64,000 nt of DNA from Thermophagus sp052400625 (GTDB lineage: Bacteria; Bacteroidota; Bacteroidia; Bacteroidales; Marinilabiliaceae), in assembly GCA_052400625.1 (NCBI GenBank), contig JBQTGH010000004.1, one strand, 5' to 3'. Below are positions 33,523 to 44,600 of the stretch, piece by piece. Position 1 is the stretch's first letter, and the number at the start of each line of letters is the position of its first letter. The position numbers and the translations under genes were made by a program. Under the pieces are notes generated by a model. It was not told the DNA's origin. It did not search any database and saw only the letters and a program-made list of their open reading frames with translations.

Positions 33523-36500
33523 TTAAAACTTAACATTTACATTGAAGCCGATGCTACGACTTGAGGGAAGCGGGTTAAACAACATTCCCTGGGAAAAGGT
33601 ACTGGTACTATAGCTCAATTCGGGATCAAAGTTGTCCATCTCCTTATAGATGAAAAATAGATTTCTTCCAACAACTCCCACTGAGGCAGATTTAATGAAT
33701 CCATCACCCAATAAACGAGAGGGTATATTCCAAACAAAAGAGGCCTCTCGCATACGAATGTTCGTCTGATCATAAACATACTCAGAACCTATTCCTGAAA
33801 CACTTCCCCAATACTGTTGCGCTGTAATTTGAGAAATATTGGGCACATAACTTATATTACCATTCCCGTCATCCACTTCTTTAACCCCATTAACCACAAT
33901 GCCTTCTTCACGGTATTTCAAACTGCGTGTACTTACACCCGTATTATCCAAATTGGCATCTGTTCCGGAATAAACTTCACCACCAATACGTGCATCAATC
34001 AAGAAGTGAAGAGAGAAATTCCCATAAGTGATTTCATTGGTTAATCCTCCTGTCCAATCGGGCTGATAATTTCCCAAATGAATTTTTTCTGAACTGGCGA
34101 CCGGACGTCCAATTTCATCGACAATCATTTCGCCATCAGGCGACCTCTTAAAGGTGGTTCCGTAAATGTCTCCAAACCCACCACCAACAGTAGCTTGAAC
34201 AATAATATTCCCACTGTTGGTAACACCAAACTCATAGGTATCGGTCCCAGGGATAAGCTTATTCAGTTCATTTTTATTGGTAGAAAAATTCAAGGAGGTT
34301 TCCCAGGTCAGTTTTCCTCTTTGAACCGGCGTTCCTCCAATCATCATTTCAAATCCTTTGTTTTGAATCTCGCCCACATTGCTAACTCGGTACGCATAAC
34401 CGGTAGATGCAGAAATCGGCACTTCAAAAATCAGATCAGAAGATTTAATATTATAAAAACTAAAATCGGTATAAAGCCGGTTGTTGAAGAACCTAAATTC
34501 ACCCCCCACTTCAACAGAAGTGACTTCTTCGGGCAATAGATCCGAATTATTTTTTGTTAAACTTCTACTCATGGTGGTTCGCCCCAGATAAGAATCGGAA
34601 GCATCATCAATGGAATAGATATCCTCAAGCATGTATGGACTGGTATCATTTCCTACCTGGGCCCAGCTCACCCTTAACTTGGAAAATGTCATTACACTGC
34701 CCGACAAATCCATCATTTCATTCAGAAGCACCGATCCACTTAATGACGGATAGGAATAGGAGCGGTTGCCTTCAGGGAGTGTAGACGACCAGTCATTCCG
34801 CAAAGAAGCATCTATATATAGCCAGTCATTATATCCCAGACTGGCGGTTCCGTACAATGAGTTGATCTTCTTTTTGCTCAGTGGAGAATAACCGTAAAAC
34901 ACATTACTGGCAATACTAACCGGAGGGCCGTTTGGAACTCTAAAACTGTCGCCATTAATTCTCATACTCCTACTGTCAGAGTACATATGATTGCCTCCCA
35001 AAGTAGCACTCAGGTTCAATGAAGAGGATAGATTCTTGTTAAATAAAAACAAAAAATCTGCATTGGTTTCAGAATCCTGATATTGGTTATAAGCAAACCG
35101 ACCGGTATTATAGAACCAATGGCCATAAGCTTCCACGTTTTCAATATTCTGCTTTATAAAATCCGTTCCGACACGAACATGAGCACTCAGCCAGTCGGTA
35201 AATTGGTATTGAACTTTAAAAAAACCTTGAAATCTGTTACGCCAATCCTCTCTTCGGTCATTATACATCATCCAATAGGGGTTTGCCCCAAGCGAGGAAT
35301 GGGATACCGCTTCGAACGTCTCCGGGTTTTGATAATTTTTATAGTCATTGATATTTGCATTTCTGGGGATAGCATAAACATATGCCATAACCCCTTCTGT
35401 GCCCAGTTTGGGACGATTTTCCCCATGCTGATAGAAATAGGTGGCTTTTGCATCAAGAGTCAACTTATTAGCGATCTTAGTAAAACCACGCAGAGAAAAA
35501 TTATGTCTGTCTATACCAGAATTGGGCAAAATTGAACTGGAATGGGTGTTGGTATAGGAAAACCTAACATTTCTGTTCTCATCGCCTCCATCAATCGCCA
35601 CATTCGTGATAAGCGTTTTTCCGGTTTCAAAAAAATCTTTCACATTATTTGGCTGGGCTGTATAAGGCCTAACCTCTCCTGTCCAATAGAGCTTATCAGA
35701 GCCATCCAGACGGTCCCCCCAGCTACCACCAGCTTCTTTGAGATCATCAATATTTTGCGGCACATAGCCCTGTGTTCCCTGTCCATATTGATTTTGATAG
35801 TCCGGCAAAATCATAGGATTTTCAAACGTGATACTGGAAGAAACAGAGACTCCTAGCCCATCTGAATCTCCCCCTCGTTTAGTGGTAATGAGCACCACGC
35901 CATTGGCTGCCCGACTTCCGTATAGAGCTGCAGCATTTGGTCCTTTCAAGACCGAGATGGAAGCTATGTCATCCGGATTGATATCCGAAATACCGGTCCC
36001 GTAATCTGTTTTGGAATAAGATCCCCCATCATTCTCATTGGCCGACCCATAACCGGAATTATCGATAGGAACACCATCAACGACATATAAAGGTTGATTA
36101 TCCTGCGATAAGGAATTATTACCCCGGATAACCACTCTTGAACCACCCCCGGGGCCAAAAGCCCCCTGGGTTATGGTAACCCCGGCGACCCTACCTGCCA
36201 GAGAATTCATCACATTGGTTTCTTTTACCCTGGAAACTTCCTCACTTTCCACCTAACTAACAGTATACCCCAAGGATTTCTTTTGTCTGGAGATGCCAAG
36301 CGCAGTAACAACAACTTCATCCACATCAAATACAGCAGCCCTCAGAGCAACATTATAGGTTCCGGCTGCTTCGACAACGATTTCCTCCGGAATGAAACCC
36401 ACAAAAGAAAACACAATGGTACTACCTCTGTCCACCCTAATGCGGTATATTCCTTCGGAATCGGTAATTGACCCATTCATTGTATTTTTTTGTACTACCG

Positions 36501-36639
36501 AAACACCTGGAATGGGCTCGCCGTTATGAGCATCTGTCACCGCACCCGTAACTTCAATTTGCTGGGCAGCAACAGTGCCTGCTAACAACATAAAAACGAA
36601 AATCCCCAATCCCATTTTAAAAAAACTTTCCTTTTTCAT
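33523..36639 (-). pseudogene. SusC/RagA-type TonB-dependent transporter interrupted by an in-frame amber codon (pair 1)
   Basis: The signal peptide (MKKESFFKMGLGIFVFMLLA), CarboxypepD_reg domain and start of the plug read in frame to KKSLGYTVS, then TAG at 36255-36253. The same frame continues at once with VESEEVSRVKETNVMNSLAG and runs unbroken for 909 codons through the plug (VVRGNNSLSQDNQPLYVVDG-like segment) and barrel to the terminal RSIGFNVNVKF. In relatives this junction is continuous, typically with Gln or another residue, so a CAG-to-TAG change is likely. A GTG right after the stop could start translation, but that product lacks a signal peptide. It is a nonsense pseudogene, a sequence error, or a readthrough case. 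Confidence 0.88.
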
Positions 36640-36840
36640 AGAATTGATTTTAGATGTTTGAAAAATTGACGCTGTTTAATCCTATTCTCATTATTTCCCC
36701 GATTGCTAATCTCAAGCAAATTAATCTTTTTAAACCGCTTTTTCAACCTTTAACGTTTTTTTACTTTGTCCCACAGCAATCTGAACTGAAATCTTTTAAA
36801 ACCAATGTTCCCTAAGCATTAACAACTTTTGATCATCCCA

Positions 36841-37165
36841 TCATACATATGGCAAAAATAAGAGTATAACGCCGGAGGGCCCTGTGAAAATATGGTTCTC
36901 GTTTTTTTTAATAAAATCAAGAAAAGAGAGTCTTTGAAACATGTTTTTATCCGGTTTTCTGTCGGCCTGATAATTTATCACCGATGGATGCTTTTTGGCG
37001 AAAACCGGCTTGCTTAAGCAATCGCTGTATTTTCTTGTTTTGTCTGTCTTCCCATTCATGATCGGTAAGCAATGCCAGATATTCATCGGGGGGTAACATT
37101 CGTCAACTGATTGTTTTTCATTTGCTGCAGGTGCCAATCGGCCATTGCGTTAATCTGCATTTTCC
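36841..37165 (-). pseudogene. IS21-family istB remnant (ATPase helper), frameshifted and truncated
   Basis: On the minus strand, KLRKMQINAMADWHLQQMKN (from about 37165), then in another frame DEYLALLTDHEWEDRQNKKI and RLLKQAGFRQKASIGD, then in a third INYQADRKPDKNMFQRLSFL and DFIKKNENHIFTGPSGV. Together these rebuild the N-terminal third of IstB up to the Walker A GPSGV, after which similarity stops. At least two frameshifts and a 3' truncation are visible. The order istA upstream and istB downstream on this strand is that of IS21 elements. Confidence 0.8.
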
Positions 37166-37212
37166 TGAGTTTTTACGATTGTCTGATTTTTTTTTGGGGG
37201 GTTAGACCCTTC

Positions 37213-37528
37213 GGTGATTACTATCACATGGTGTCTATCATTATAATCACATGGTTCTGGTGATTACTATCACATGGTGTCTATCATTATAATCACATGG
37301 TCCTGGTGATTACTATCACATGGTGTCCATCATTATAATCACATGGTCCTGGTGATTACTATCACATGGTGTCCATCATTATAATCACATGGTCCTGATG
37401 ATTACTATCACATGGTGTCCATCATTATAATCACTTGGTCCTGATGATTACTATCACATGGTGTCCATCATTATAATCATATGGTCCTGTTGATTACCAT
37501 CACATGGTGTCGACCATTGTAATCACAA
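37213..37528. repeat. 46-bp tandem array (two 23-bp half-units), 6 copies plus a decayed seventh
   Basis: Units start at 37213, 37259, 37305, 37351, 37397, 37443 and 37489. Each reads GGTGATTACTATCACATGG, TGTC, then TATCATTATAATCACATGG, TTCT or TCCT; the halves share ATTAnnATCACATGG. GTGAT-TACT-ATCAC and ATTATAAT give internal dyads. The last copy overlaps the end of the istA remnant. No unique spacers exist, so it is not CRISPR. It sits where istA should run into istB. Confidence 0.97.
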
Positions 37529-37883
37529 TTGAAACAACTTCATGCGGCTTGCTTGCCGGTGTTGCACCAAAAGATCATTATAGGGGATCAAAAGCCTTTC
37601 TATTTCACTATTGAGAGCTTCCAAAGAGAAGAATCTCATCTGTCGTAAGGGATAAAATTAGCTTATCATACCGGGCATTTATGATGGTGGTATGGATTGG
37701 AAAAAGCTTGAGTAATTCACTATTATCCAATGAAACCAGTTCTTCTTTGCGGTATTTACATGAATTAAAAAGTGTCGGTAGCTGTTTATGGTATTCCGGT
37801 GAATGCCTAACATTTCCCCTATTTGCCGATTGCTTATGCCATCTAAATGCAATGTCAATATCTGTTTTTTCCTGATCTCTCAA
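37523..37883 (-). pseudogene. IS21-family istA remnant (transposase), internally deleted and frameshifted
   Basis: Three frames on the minus strand each match part of IstA. First EIRKKQILTLHLDGISNRQI and GEMLGIHRNTINSY (N-terminal helix-turn-helix). Then SELLKLFPIHTTIINARYDKL in the next frame. Then LRQMRFFSLEALNSEIERLL and IPYNDLLVQHRQASRMKLFQ, which belongs near the IstA C terminus. The whole DDE catalytic core (some 250 residues) is missing between them, so the element cannot transpose by itself. The end is cut by the 46-bp array. Confidence 0.82.
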
Positions 37884-37885
37884 AC

Positions 37886-37998
37886 TGGCACAAGTCGAAC
37901 CGAAATCTTAAAATCAAACTCCGATTTTTGTGGCACATTTTGAACCGAAATGACTGGCACAAAAACTCCGAAATCGGTGGCACATTTTGAACCATTTT
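37886..37998 (-). mobile_element. IS21-type terminal multiple repeats (one end of the decayed element)
   Basis: Four TGGCACA-started repeats: TGGCACAAGTCGAACCGAAAT (37886), TGGCACATTTTGAACCGAAA (37931), TGGCACAAAAACTCCGAAAT (37955), TGGCACATTTTGAACC (37978). Multiple terminal repeats beside istA are typical of IS21 ends and act as transposase-binding sites. The matching opposite end was not found. Confidence 0.75.
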
Positions 37999-38489
37999 AG
38001 CCACTCATCAATCATTAAAACGTCACAACCACTGGAACGAATAAATATTGAAAAATGCCATTTAGGGAAACATCAAGAAGGCTTAGAAATTATATTCAAG
38101 AATGAGGAGGATTGGGAGAAAAAGGGAAGTAGATGAATCGACGTTGAATGAAGTAGCAAAATGACGGCTGCATTTTGCTTAGCCGCAAAATATTTCGATA
38201 TTTTAATTTTAGATTTAACTCAGGGGCATCTATTTGTTGACAACTATACAGTGTTCTGGCCTATCAATGATTTCTTTATCCAAAAAGAAATGAAATCATC
38301 CTTAACAACCATATGATATTACTTATTAAATTCAGATGATATCACCAACAACAAGCATCTATGGGCGTCAGCGATAACCAATTCCATGATGAACAACCAT
38401 CTGACCTAAAAAAATGGCCGATGACTTCGACCATTTAGCTGATTTTTCGAAACAATTAAAGACAAGTATATGGCAATGCCATCTTCGCT
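37999..38489. other. Non-coding region with a hairpin and a decayed copy of the dispersed repeat
   Basis: No convincing gene. One open stretch ending HQEGLEIIFKNEEDWEKKGS (stop near 38134) is unrecognised. AGCAAAATG (38155-38163) pairs with CATTTTGCT (38171-38179). About 38318-38415 aligns loosely with dispersed-repeat copy B: TTCAGATGA, AACAAGCAT, CCAATTCCAT in order. Confidence 0.45.
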
Positions 38490-39653
38490 TCACTCCTTAT
38501 AAAGTAAGTATTTTTTTCTTCTGGCTTTAAATTTTTCCACATCATCGGCCCACCTATTTTTAATTTCATCGGCCGATTTCCCCTGGATAATCATTTTCCG
38601 GACATAATCCACCCCTATTAGTTTCTCGAAAAAAGGCCGAAAAAAATGATCTCCCAAATTCAGATTTTGATAGGCCTCAATAAGATATGAAAGATCAATT
38701 CCCTTCTTCAGAATTTCTTCATCTGACAATCCCGAGAGATCAACACCAAAACACTCCTTATTTAATTGAGGTGGATTTTTAGCTCCCGGCATACTTTTAG
38801 GCGTAAAACTAAAGTCATATCCTTTCATATTGGGATGTCCGTATACCTGAAAAGGTTTCGAAGTACCTCGACCTAAACTGACAGGGGTAGCTTCAAAATA
38901 GCAGAGAGAAGGATATAAATAAATTGATTTCATATTCGGCAGATTAGGCGAAGGAGCAATCGGCACTTTGTAAAGGGTTTGGTGGGTGTAATTTTCACAG
39001 GTAACAACCTCCAGAGGACACGTTCGTCCTTCCGGTAGCCAACCTTCTCCGTTCACCATTAAGGCAAGTTCTCCCAGGGTCATCCCGTGCACCACCGGTA
39101 TTGGCAACCAGCCCACCCCCGACTTATGCTCCATATCCAGAATAGGGCCATCTACATAATGACCGTTAGGGTTTGGCCGATCAAGTATGATCATTTCCTT
39201 ATTGTTAAGGGCACAAACATCCATTAATTTCACCATGGTAATATAATAGGTGTAAAACCTCGTACCCACATCTTGAATGTCGACCACCAAGACATCAAAT
39301 TTTTCCAGTATATCCTGTCCTACCAATCCCTTCCCTCCTTGATATAATGAAAAAATAGGAAGCCCGGTTTTCTCATCCACCGAGTTGGAAACATGTTCGC
39401 CGGCATCGGCCGTTCCCCGAAAACCATGCTCCGGAGCAAAAATTCCTATCACATCAAACCCATTGCGTAGCAATAAATCGACCAGATGCTCGTCGCCAAC
39501 CATCCCCGTGTGATTGGAAAAGATGGCGATACGTTGGTTCTTTAATAAAGGAAAATATTGCTCTGTAAGATAAGCTGCAGGAAGTACGTTTTGGGAATGT
39601 GTTGAAAATCCACAAAAGAAAAGAATCAATATAAAATATTTAACAGGACTCAT
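38490..39653 (-). CDS. NamZ-like exo-beta-N-acetylmuramidase (DUF1343, GH171)
   Basis: A 387-residue exported protein (signal peptide to about residue 20). The DUF1343 hallmarks are FSNHTGM, FAPEHGFRG (residues 73-80, catalytic Glu/His region), DIQDVGTRFYTYY, LDRPNPNGHYVDGPILD, VVHGMTLGELA and SLGRGTSKPFQVYG. The founding enzyme, B. subtilis NamZ (YbbC), removes MurNAc from non-reducing ends of peptidoglycan; the full motif set here suggests activity. It lies downstream of SusC/SusD pair 2 on the same strand, separated by a terminator and a dispersed repeat, so it may have its own promoter. Confidence 0.9.
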   Translation of the reverse strand: MSPVKYFILILFFCGFSTHSQNVLPAAYLTEQYFPLLKNQRIAIFSNHTGMVGDEHLVDLLLRNGFDVIGIFAPEHGFRGTADAGEHVSNSVDEKTGLPIFSLYQGGKGLVGQDILEKFDVLVVDIQDVGTRFYTYYITMVKLMDVCALNNKEMIILDRPNPNGHYVDGPILDMEHKSGVGWLPIPVVHGMTLGELALMVNGEGWLPEGRTCPLEVVTCENYTHQTLYKVPIAPSPNLPNMKSIYLYPSLCYFEATPVSLGRGTSKPFQVYGHPNMKGYDFSFTPKSMPGAKNPPQLNKECFGVDLSGLSDEEILKKGIDLSYLIEAYQNLNLGDHFFRPFFEKLIGVDYVRKMIIQGKSADEIKNRWADDVEKFKARRKKYLLYKE

Positions 39654-39699
39654 TATAAGAATGATTTAATTAAATGTCTAACGACCAAATTATCTTTTA

Positions 39700-39806
39700 T
39701 CCGTATACCGTTTTCTTAAATTATTGGCCTGATGGAACTCGCATACCCAACTTTTATTCAAACTACTTTGTGATCATCTTAATTAATCATGCTCATTTCG
39801 TTTTCT
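39700..39806 (-). repeat. Dispersed intergenic repeat, copy C (upstream of the NamZ-like gene)
   Basis: Reading the minus strand from 39806, the blocks AGCATGA, TAAGATGATCACAA, ATGCGAGTTCCAT, CCAATAA, TTAAGAAAA and TATACGG follow copy A in order and spacing. The right end is about 47 bases before the NamZ-like start codon. Confidence 0.72.
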
Positions 39807-39866
39807 TCTGACGAATTGTCATCTCATTTTGGCAAATAAGTTATAACAAGTATACCCAATTATTCC

Positions 39867-39894
39867 AAAAAAGGCCACCCTAAAGTGGCCTTTT
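39867..39894 (-). terminator. Terminator after SusD (pair 2)
   Basis: AAAAGGCCAC pairs with GTGGCCTTTT around TTTAGG, with T-runs at both ends; likely bidirectional. It lies 27 bases past the SusD stop. Confidence 0.85.
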
Positions 39895-39920
39895 AACAAA
39901 AATTTCAGACAAAAAGGAAA

Positions 39921-41624
39921 CTATTCAACTTCATCCCATCCTGAGTTCTGCTCCAAAGTATATCCATTATCCTCGTAAAGAGTAATTTGATCAAGAGCCA
40001 AAGGATCTAAGTAAACCCGAGGATCGGTGAAGGGTCTTTGAGTTTCTTCTGCCACCGCAGGAATTATATATCCTTCATCATCTCCTTCTAAAGTAACATT
40101 TTTCATACCGGGGAAGTCTTCGACACGAATGTAAGCTCCACGATTAATATCAGTATTTTCCTTAGTGTCTGTATATTCGAGCTTTTTCCATCTCTTTAGA
40201 TCGCTAAGTCGTTGCCCTTCAAATACCAGCTCTATTCTTCTCTCTCTTCTTATTTCCCAAAGCATTGCAGGCACTTCGGGATCTCTTTCGGGATCATCAT
40301 ATACAACATCGTTAACAGCCGGTTGTCCACCAATAATTTGTAAATCCGGTAAACCATTTTCGTAACGTCCTCTCAGCAGATTGATCGACCGATCAAGATC
40401 TTCCTGAGTAAGCGTACCAAGTTCGGCGCAGGCCTCTGCATAGTTAAGCAAAACTTCACCATATCTAATTACCGGAGCATCAGTAGGATTATACGCATTG
40501 GTAGCAATTGGATCATCCTTAATATCATAATTTAAAAATTTATCGCAAGCATATCCTGTAGTAGAATAATTGGAAACAACTCCATTAATTCTAAGGGTAT
40601 CTTCGACAAAGGTATCATACATTCTGGGATCACGATTGGCCATAACATTTTGAATGCCTTTGTCACCTTTATAAACTGAAGATAAAGAAACAGGCAACCC
40701 ATCGGAACAAAGATAAGATTCAATTAAGTCTTTTGAAGCACCCGTTTGAGCTTCTTGATTTACATATGAAAGAAGACTATGGGTTAAAACACCCTCAACG
40801 TAGCTTCTATATAAGATCATTTCAGGGTTACCTGCCAAATCCAAACTACTAAACATTGCATGATAATCAGGAGCAACCTGGTAGTTGAATTTGGTCATAA
40901 CTTCATTAGCAGCCCATTTAGCCGCTTCCAGTAATTTCTGAACATTGGCATCCGGGACTTCATGATATTTCTGAAACGTTCCTTCCCAAAGCATTACTCG
41001 TGACATAAAAGCCAAAACCACTGCCCGGTTTACTACCAAACCAGGTTCTCCGTCTTCATCTCTTACATTCTCAGCAGCAAACTGAAAATCTTCCAAAACC
41101 TTTTCCATGACATAAGTTCTGGAATCTCTGGGTTTATAGAGATAATCTTTATCTTCGGGTTCAGGAACACGATCAAACCAAGGCACATCACCAAATTTTT
41201 GAACCAAACGGGCATATTCAAGGCCTCTAAAAAAACGTGCAACCCCCATCCAATGGTTCATGGCTTCTTCATCCAATGGAACTTGTTGAATTCTGTCTAA
41301 AAACAAGTTTGCTTTACGGACATAAGTAAAACTCCAGCCGCCACCAGAAGTAGGAACATTCTTGGTCCATTGAGGAGGATTAGAAGGAGCAAAATCATCA
41401 TTGAGACTTTGACCTGAAAAGTAGCTCCCCCAAGTCCATCCGCTACCATATCCGGTAAAGAAATGTTCATAAAAACCTAGCGAGAATGTTCTCACATTGG
41501 CCTCACTGGTCCAATAGTTCCCATCGGTCATATCATCAATGGGCTGCTTATCCAGAAAATCATCATCGCAACTCCAAAGATTCAACAGAGTTACACATAT
41601 AAATAATATTTTAAAATATTTCAT
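39921..41624 (-). CDS. SusD/RagB-like outer-membrane lipoprotein (pair 2)
   Basis: A 567-residue RagB/SusD protein. The signal peptide MKYFKILFICVTLLNLWSC ends in Cys19, followed by the acidic DDD typical of surface-exported lipoproteins. Marks are FLDKQPIDDMTDGNYWTSEANV, ARFFRGLEYARLVQKFGDVP, VIRYGEVLLNYAEACAELG and IRRERRIELVFEGQRLSDLK, the last being the family's most conserved C-terminal stretch. The frame is open 15 codons upstream but the signal peptide fixes the start. It follows its SusC by 67 bp. Confidence 0.95.
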   Translation of the reverse strand: MKYFKILFICVTLLNLWSCDDDFLDKQPIDDMTDGNYWTSEANVRTFSLGFYEHFFTGYGSGWTWGSYFSGQSLNDDFAPSNPPQWTKNVPTSGGGWSFTYVRKANLFLDRIQQVPLDEEAMNHWMGVARFFRGLEYARLVQKFGDVPWFDRVPEPEDKDYLYKPRDSRTYVMEKVLEDFQFAAENVRDEDGEPGLVVNRAVVLAFMSRVMLWEGTFQKYHEVPDANVQKLLEAAKWAANEVMTKFNYQVAPDYHAMFSSLDLAGNPEMILYRSYVEGVLTHSLLSYVNQEAQTGASKDLIESYLCSDGLPVSLSSVYKGDKGIQNVMANRDPRMYDTFVEDTLRINGVVSNYSTTGYACDKFLNYDIKDDPIATNAYNPTDAPVIRYGEVLLNYAEACAELGTLTQEDLDRSINLLRGRYENGLPDLQIIGGQPAVNDVVYDDPERDPEVPAMLWEIRRERRIELVFEGQRLSDLKRWKKLEYTDTKENTDINRGAYIRVEDFPGMKNVTLEGDDEGYIIPAVAEETQRPFTDPRVYLDPLALDQITLYEDNGYTLEQNSGWDEVE

Positions 41625-41691
41625 ATCTCCAATATTTTTAAAGAAATTAAACCTCCGAAGACTAGACATCTTAAAGATTCCCTTTGCATAA

Positions 41692-44600
41692 TTATAAAGT
41701 CAATTGAAGCCCAAAAGAAACAGTTCTTCTGAAAGGATAAGAACGTCCAAAGGCGAAGTCATAAGCACCATCGCGGTTTCCGGTTTCAGGATCAATAGGA
41801 ATATTCATGTTATCAAACTCAAATAAATTTTCACCACTGAAATAGAGTCTCAAACGATCGATGCCTACACGAGAAACTAAGGATTGAGGAAGCGTATACC
41901 CTACAGTAAGGTTTTTACACCTTAAGTAAGACATATCTAACAAATATTTCGTTTGACGCAAGAAGTTTCTGGCGTTATTGGTCCAATCATGGCTGGTAGG
42001 ACGGGGATAAAAAGCATCGGGATTTTCCGGTGTCCAATAATCTTCCTGGTGCTCATACCATCCTTCACCGTATCGATATCCGGGGATAAAGACTGGTCCT
42101 GTAGCCCAATAATCTCTTTTGCCAACACCCTGGAAGAAGATACTGAAATCAACACCTTTCCAGTCAGCACCAATCCTAAAGCTGTACTGATACCGTGGCA
42201 ATGAATTTCCAATAACTTTTAAATCTCCATGGTCGTCAATGCTATTTGAACCATAATCGATTTTTCCATCACCATTAAGATCTTTATATTTTATATCTCC
42301 AGGTCCATAAAAGAACCATCCACTTTCGAAAATCGATTGTGACGGAATACCATCCTTAAGCACATATTTCCCCTCATCAAGGACAAAATCTCCATTACTA
42401 TCTTTCACGAAATCGTCTTCTGTAAAGAATCGATCGGTTTCATACCCCCATATTTCGCCAATTTTTTTCCCTTCGTAATAACCGTAAATATTTTTACTAT
42501 TTCCAGCAAACTTTGTCAACTCTTCCTTAAAGTCAAACAAGGAGGCAGTAGCATTAATATTAAGACCATTGGCAAATTGGTGGTTCCAGTCAACAGAAAT
42601 TTCCCATCCTGTGGTCTGTACCTCCCCAAAATTTTGTTGAGGCGCGCTGGCGCCAAAAGTATTAGGTAAGGTTTCGCCACTAGTAACCATATCACTGGTA
42701 GTCCGGCGATACCAGTCAAATGTTAAGCCCAAAGCGTTATCCAGGAATCGAGCATCGAAACCAATGTCTAATGTAGTTACAGTTTCCCATGTCAAAGATT
42801 CCGGTACAACACGTGGACTCCAAATAGTAAGTTGATTAACTCCGTTAATTAACCAATTGGAATTACCGGAGGCCATAGTTGCAACATAAGTATTGGATCC
42901 TACATCATGATTACCAATGGATCCCCATGAACCTCTAAGCTTAAAGGATGAAACATAGGGTTTTACAAAATCCATAAAAGGCTCTTCAGTAATACGATAT
43001 CCAACCGAGAAAGAAGGGAAAAAGCCCCATTGGTCGTTAGACGGGAAATTGGAAGAACCATCATATCGGCCATTTAATTCAAACAAATAACGATTTTTGT
43101 ATGAATAGTTAATCCGGCCAAAGAAACCTAAAGTAGACCAATGACTTCGAGCCCCATCCACATACTGGTCGCCTGTTGCAAGACCGAGTTCTGCTTTGTC
43201 TTTGTCAATAAGTTCTCTTCTTTCCGAATTATGACGCCAGTACTCAAAAGATTCTACATCAGTACCAGCCATCAATTTCAGGGCATGATCTCCAAAAGCA
43301 TGATCATAAGTAGTATAAGCTTTAAAAGTACTGGTTTCATCCCAGGCAGAAATATATTTAACACCGTTATAAGACGAGCTAGTATAAACCATATAATTAT
43401 TTATACCGGTATTCCCCCAAAAATTATAACCTTCAGCCCATCCACCAGGCTCATAAATATGATTATTATTCTCGGAATAAGTATAATCGGCATCCAATGT
43501 AAGATCTTTTGCTAAATTCAAAGTAGTACCTATAGAAACCCTTTGAAATGTTTCCTTGTCTTCAATCATGTTAGCTTGAGAAACATCGGTAATAGAACTC
43601 CGGAATGGTTTTCCTTCATAAGTTCCATAAGGATAATATTTGGGCCAACGAAGCAGATAATACCAGGGATCAGCCTTAGTCCCGCTATAGGAAAAAGGAG
43701 TCTGAGTATTAGATTTAGACATCATTCCTTTAACTCTAAATTTTGCCCAATTGGTAACCTGTGTTTGCACATTAATGGTGGCATTATACCGATTATATTC
43801 ATCCGGTTTAACTTTTAGTGCACCCCGTTGATTAAGATATCCAAAAGAAAGGTTATAAGTGGTTTTTTCGCTTCCGCCACTTATAGTCAAATTATGATTT
43901 TGTTGGGGCGACCAATCACGAAGATAAAGTTCACGAACATCCCAAGGCCGGTAATAAAACCAACTTCCATCACGGTACTCAAAATCTCTTCCAAGTACCA
44001 TTTCACTACCCAAATCTTGTCCACCGTAAAGTTCCCGCCATTCTTTCATCTTTTGAATAGCAGTTTCGTCGACGTACATTCCCAAACCACCAATAACATT
44101 GGTATTGGGCTTAATACGTTTATAAGCGGCGAAAGCCATTTCTGCGCCTTCAACAGTACCTGCTATTTCCGGAATCTTGGTAGGGGTATTCCAGGAAAAG
44201 TTATTGGAATAGGTAACATTGGTTTTATCACTTTTATCTCCGGTTTTTGTTTCAATGAGAATGACCCCCCAAGCACCTCGAGAACCATAAATAGAAGCTG
44301 AGGCTGCATCTTTAAGTACAGAAATAGATTTAATATCATCGGGATTGATCATCATTAAATTGGGCACTTCAACATTATCCACAAGAATCAAAGGTTGAGC
44401 TTCGGTGTTCAGCGACCCATTAATACCCCGTAGGCTAATTTCAGGGTTTTGCCCCAAATCACCAGTAGAACTTGTAATCGTCAGACCAGGTGTAACCCCT
44501 TGAAGACCTCTGGCAACATCAGTGATTGGACGAGCTTCAAGAGTTTCTTCTACGTCAATACTTGAAACCGATCCGGTAAGATTTTCTTTTCGCATTTTAC

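Noticed and set aside
36253..36255. Pyrrolysine or programmed readthrough at the SusC amber codon
   Set aside because: No downstream stimulatory structure or Pyl genes are visible, and SusC proteins have no need of Pyl; simple nonsense mutation or sequence error is more likely.
37213..37528. CRISPR array
   Set aside because: The sequence between conserved CACATGG blocks is itself repeated in every unit; there are no spacers and no cas genes nearby.
38000..38140. Small gene ending in HQEGLEIIFKNEEDWEKKGS
   Set aside because: The frame runs into IS-end repeats with no start codon in a sensible place and no family match; it may be a gene fragment but cannot be supported.
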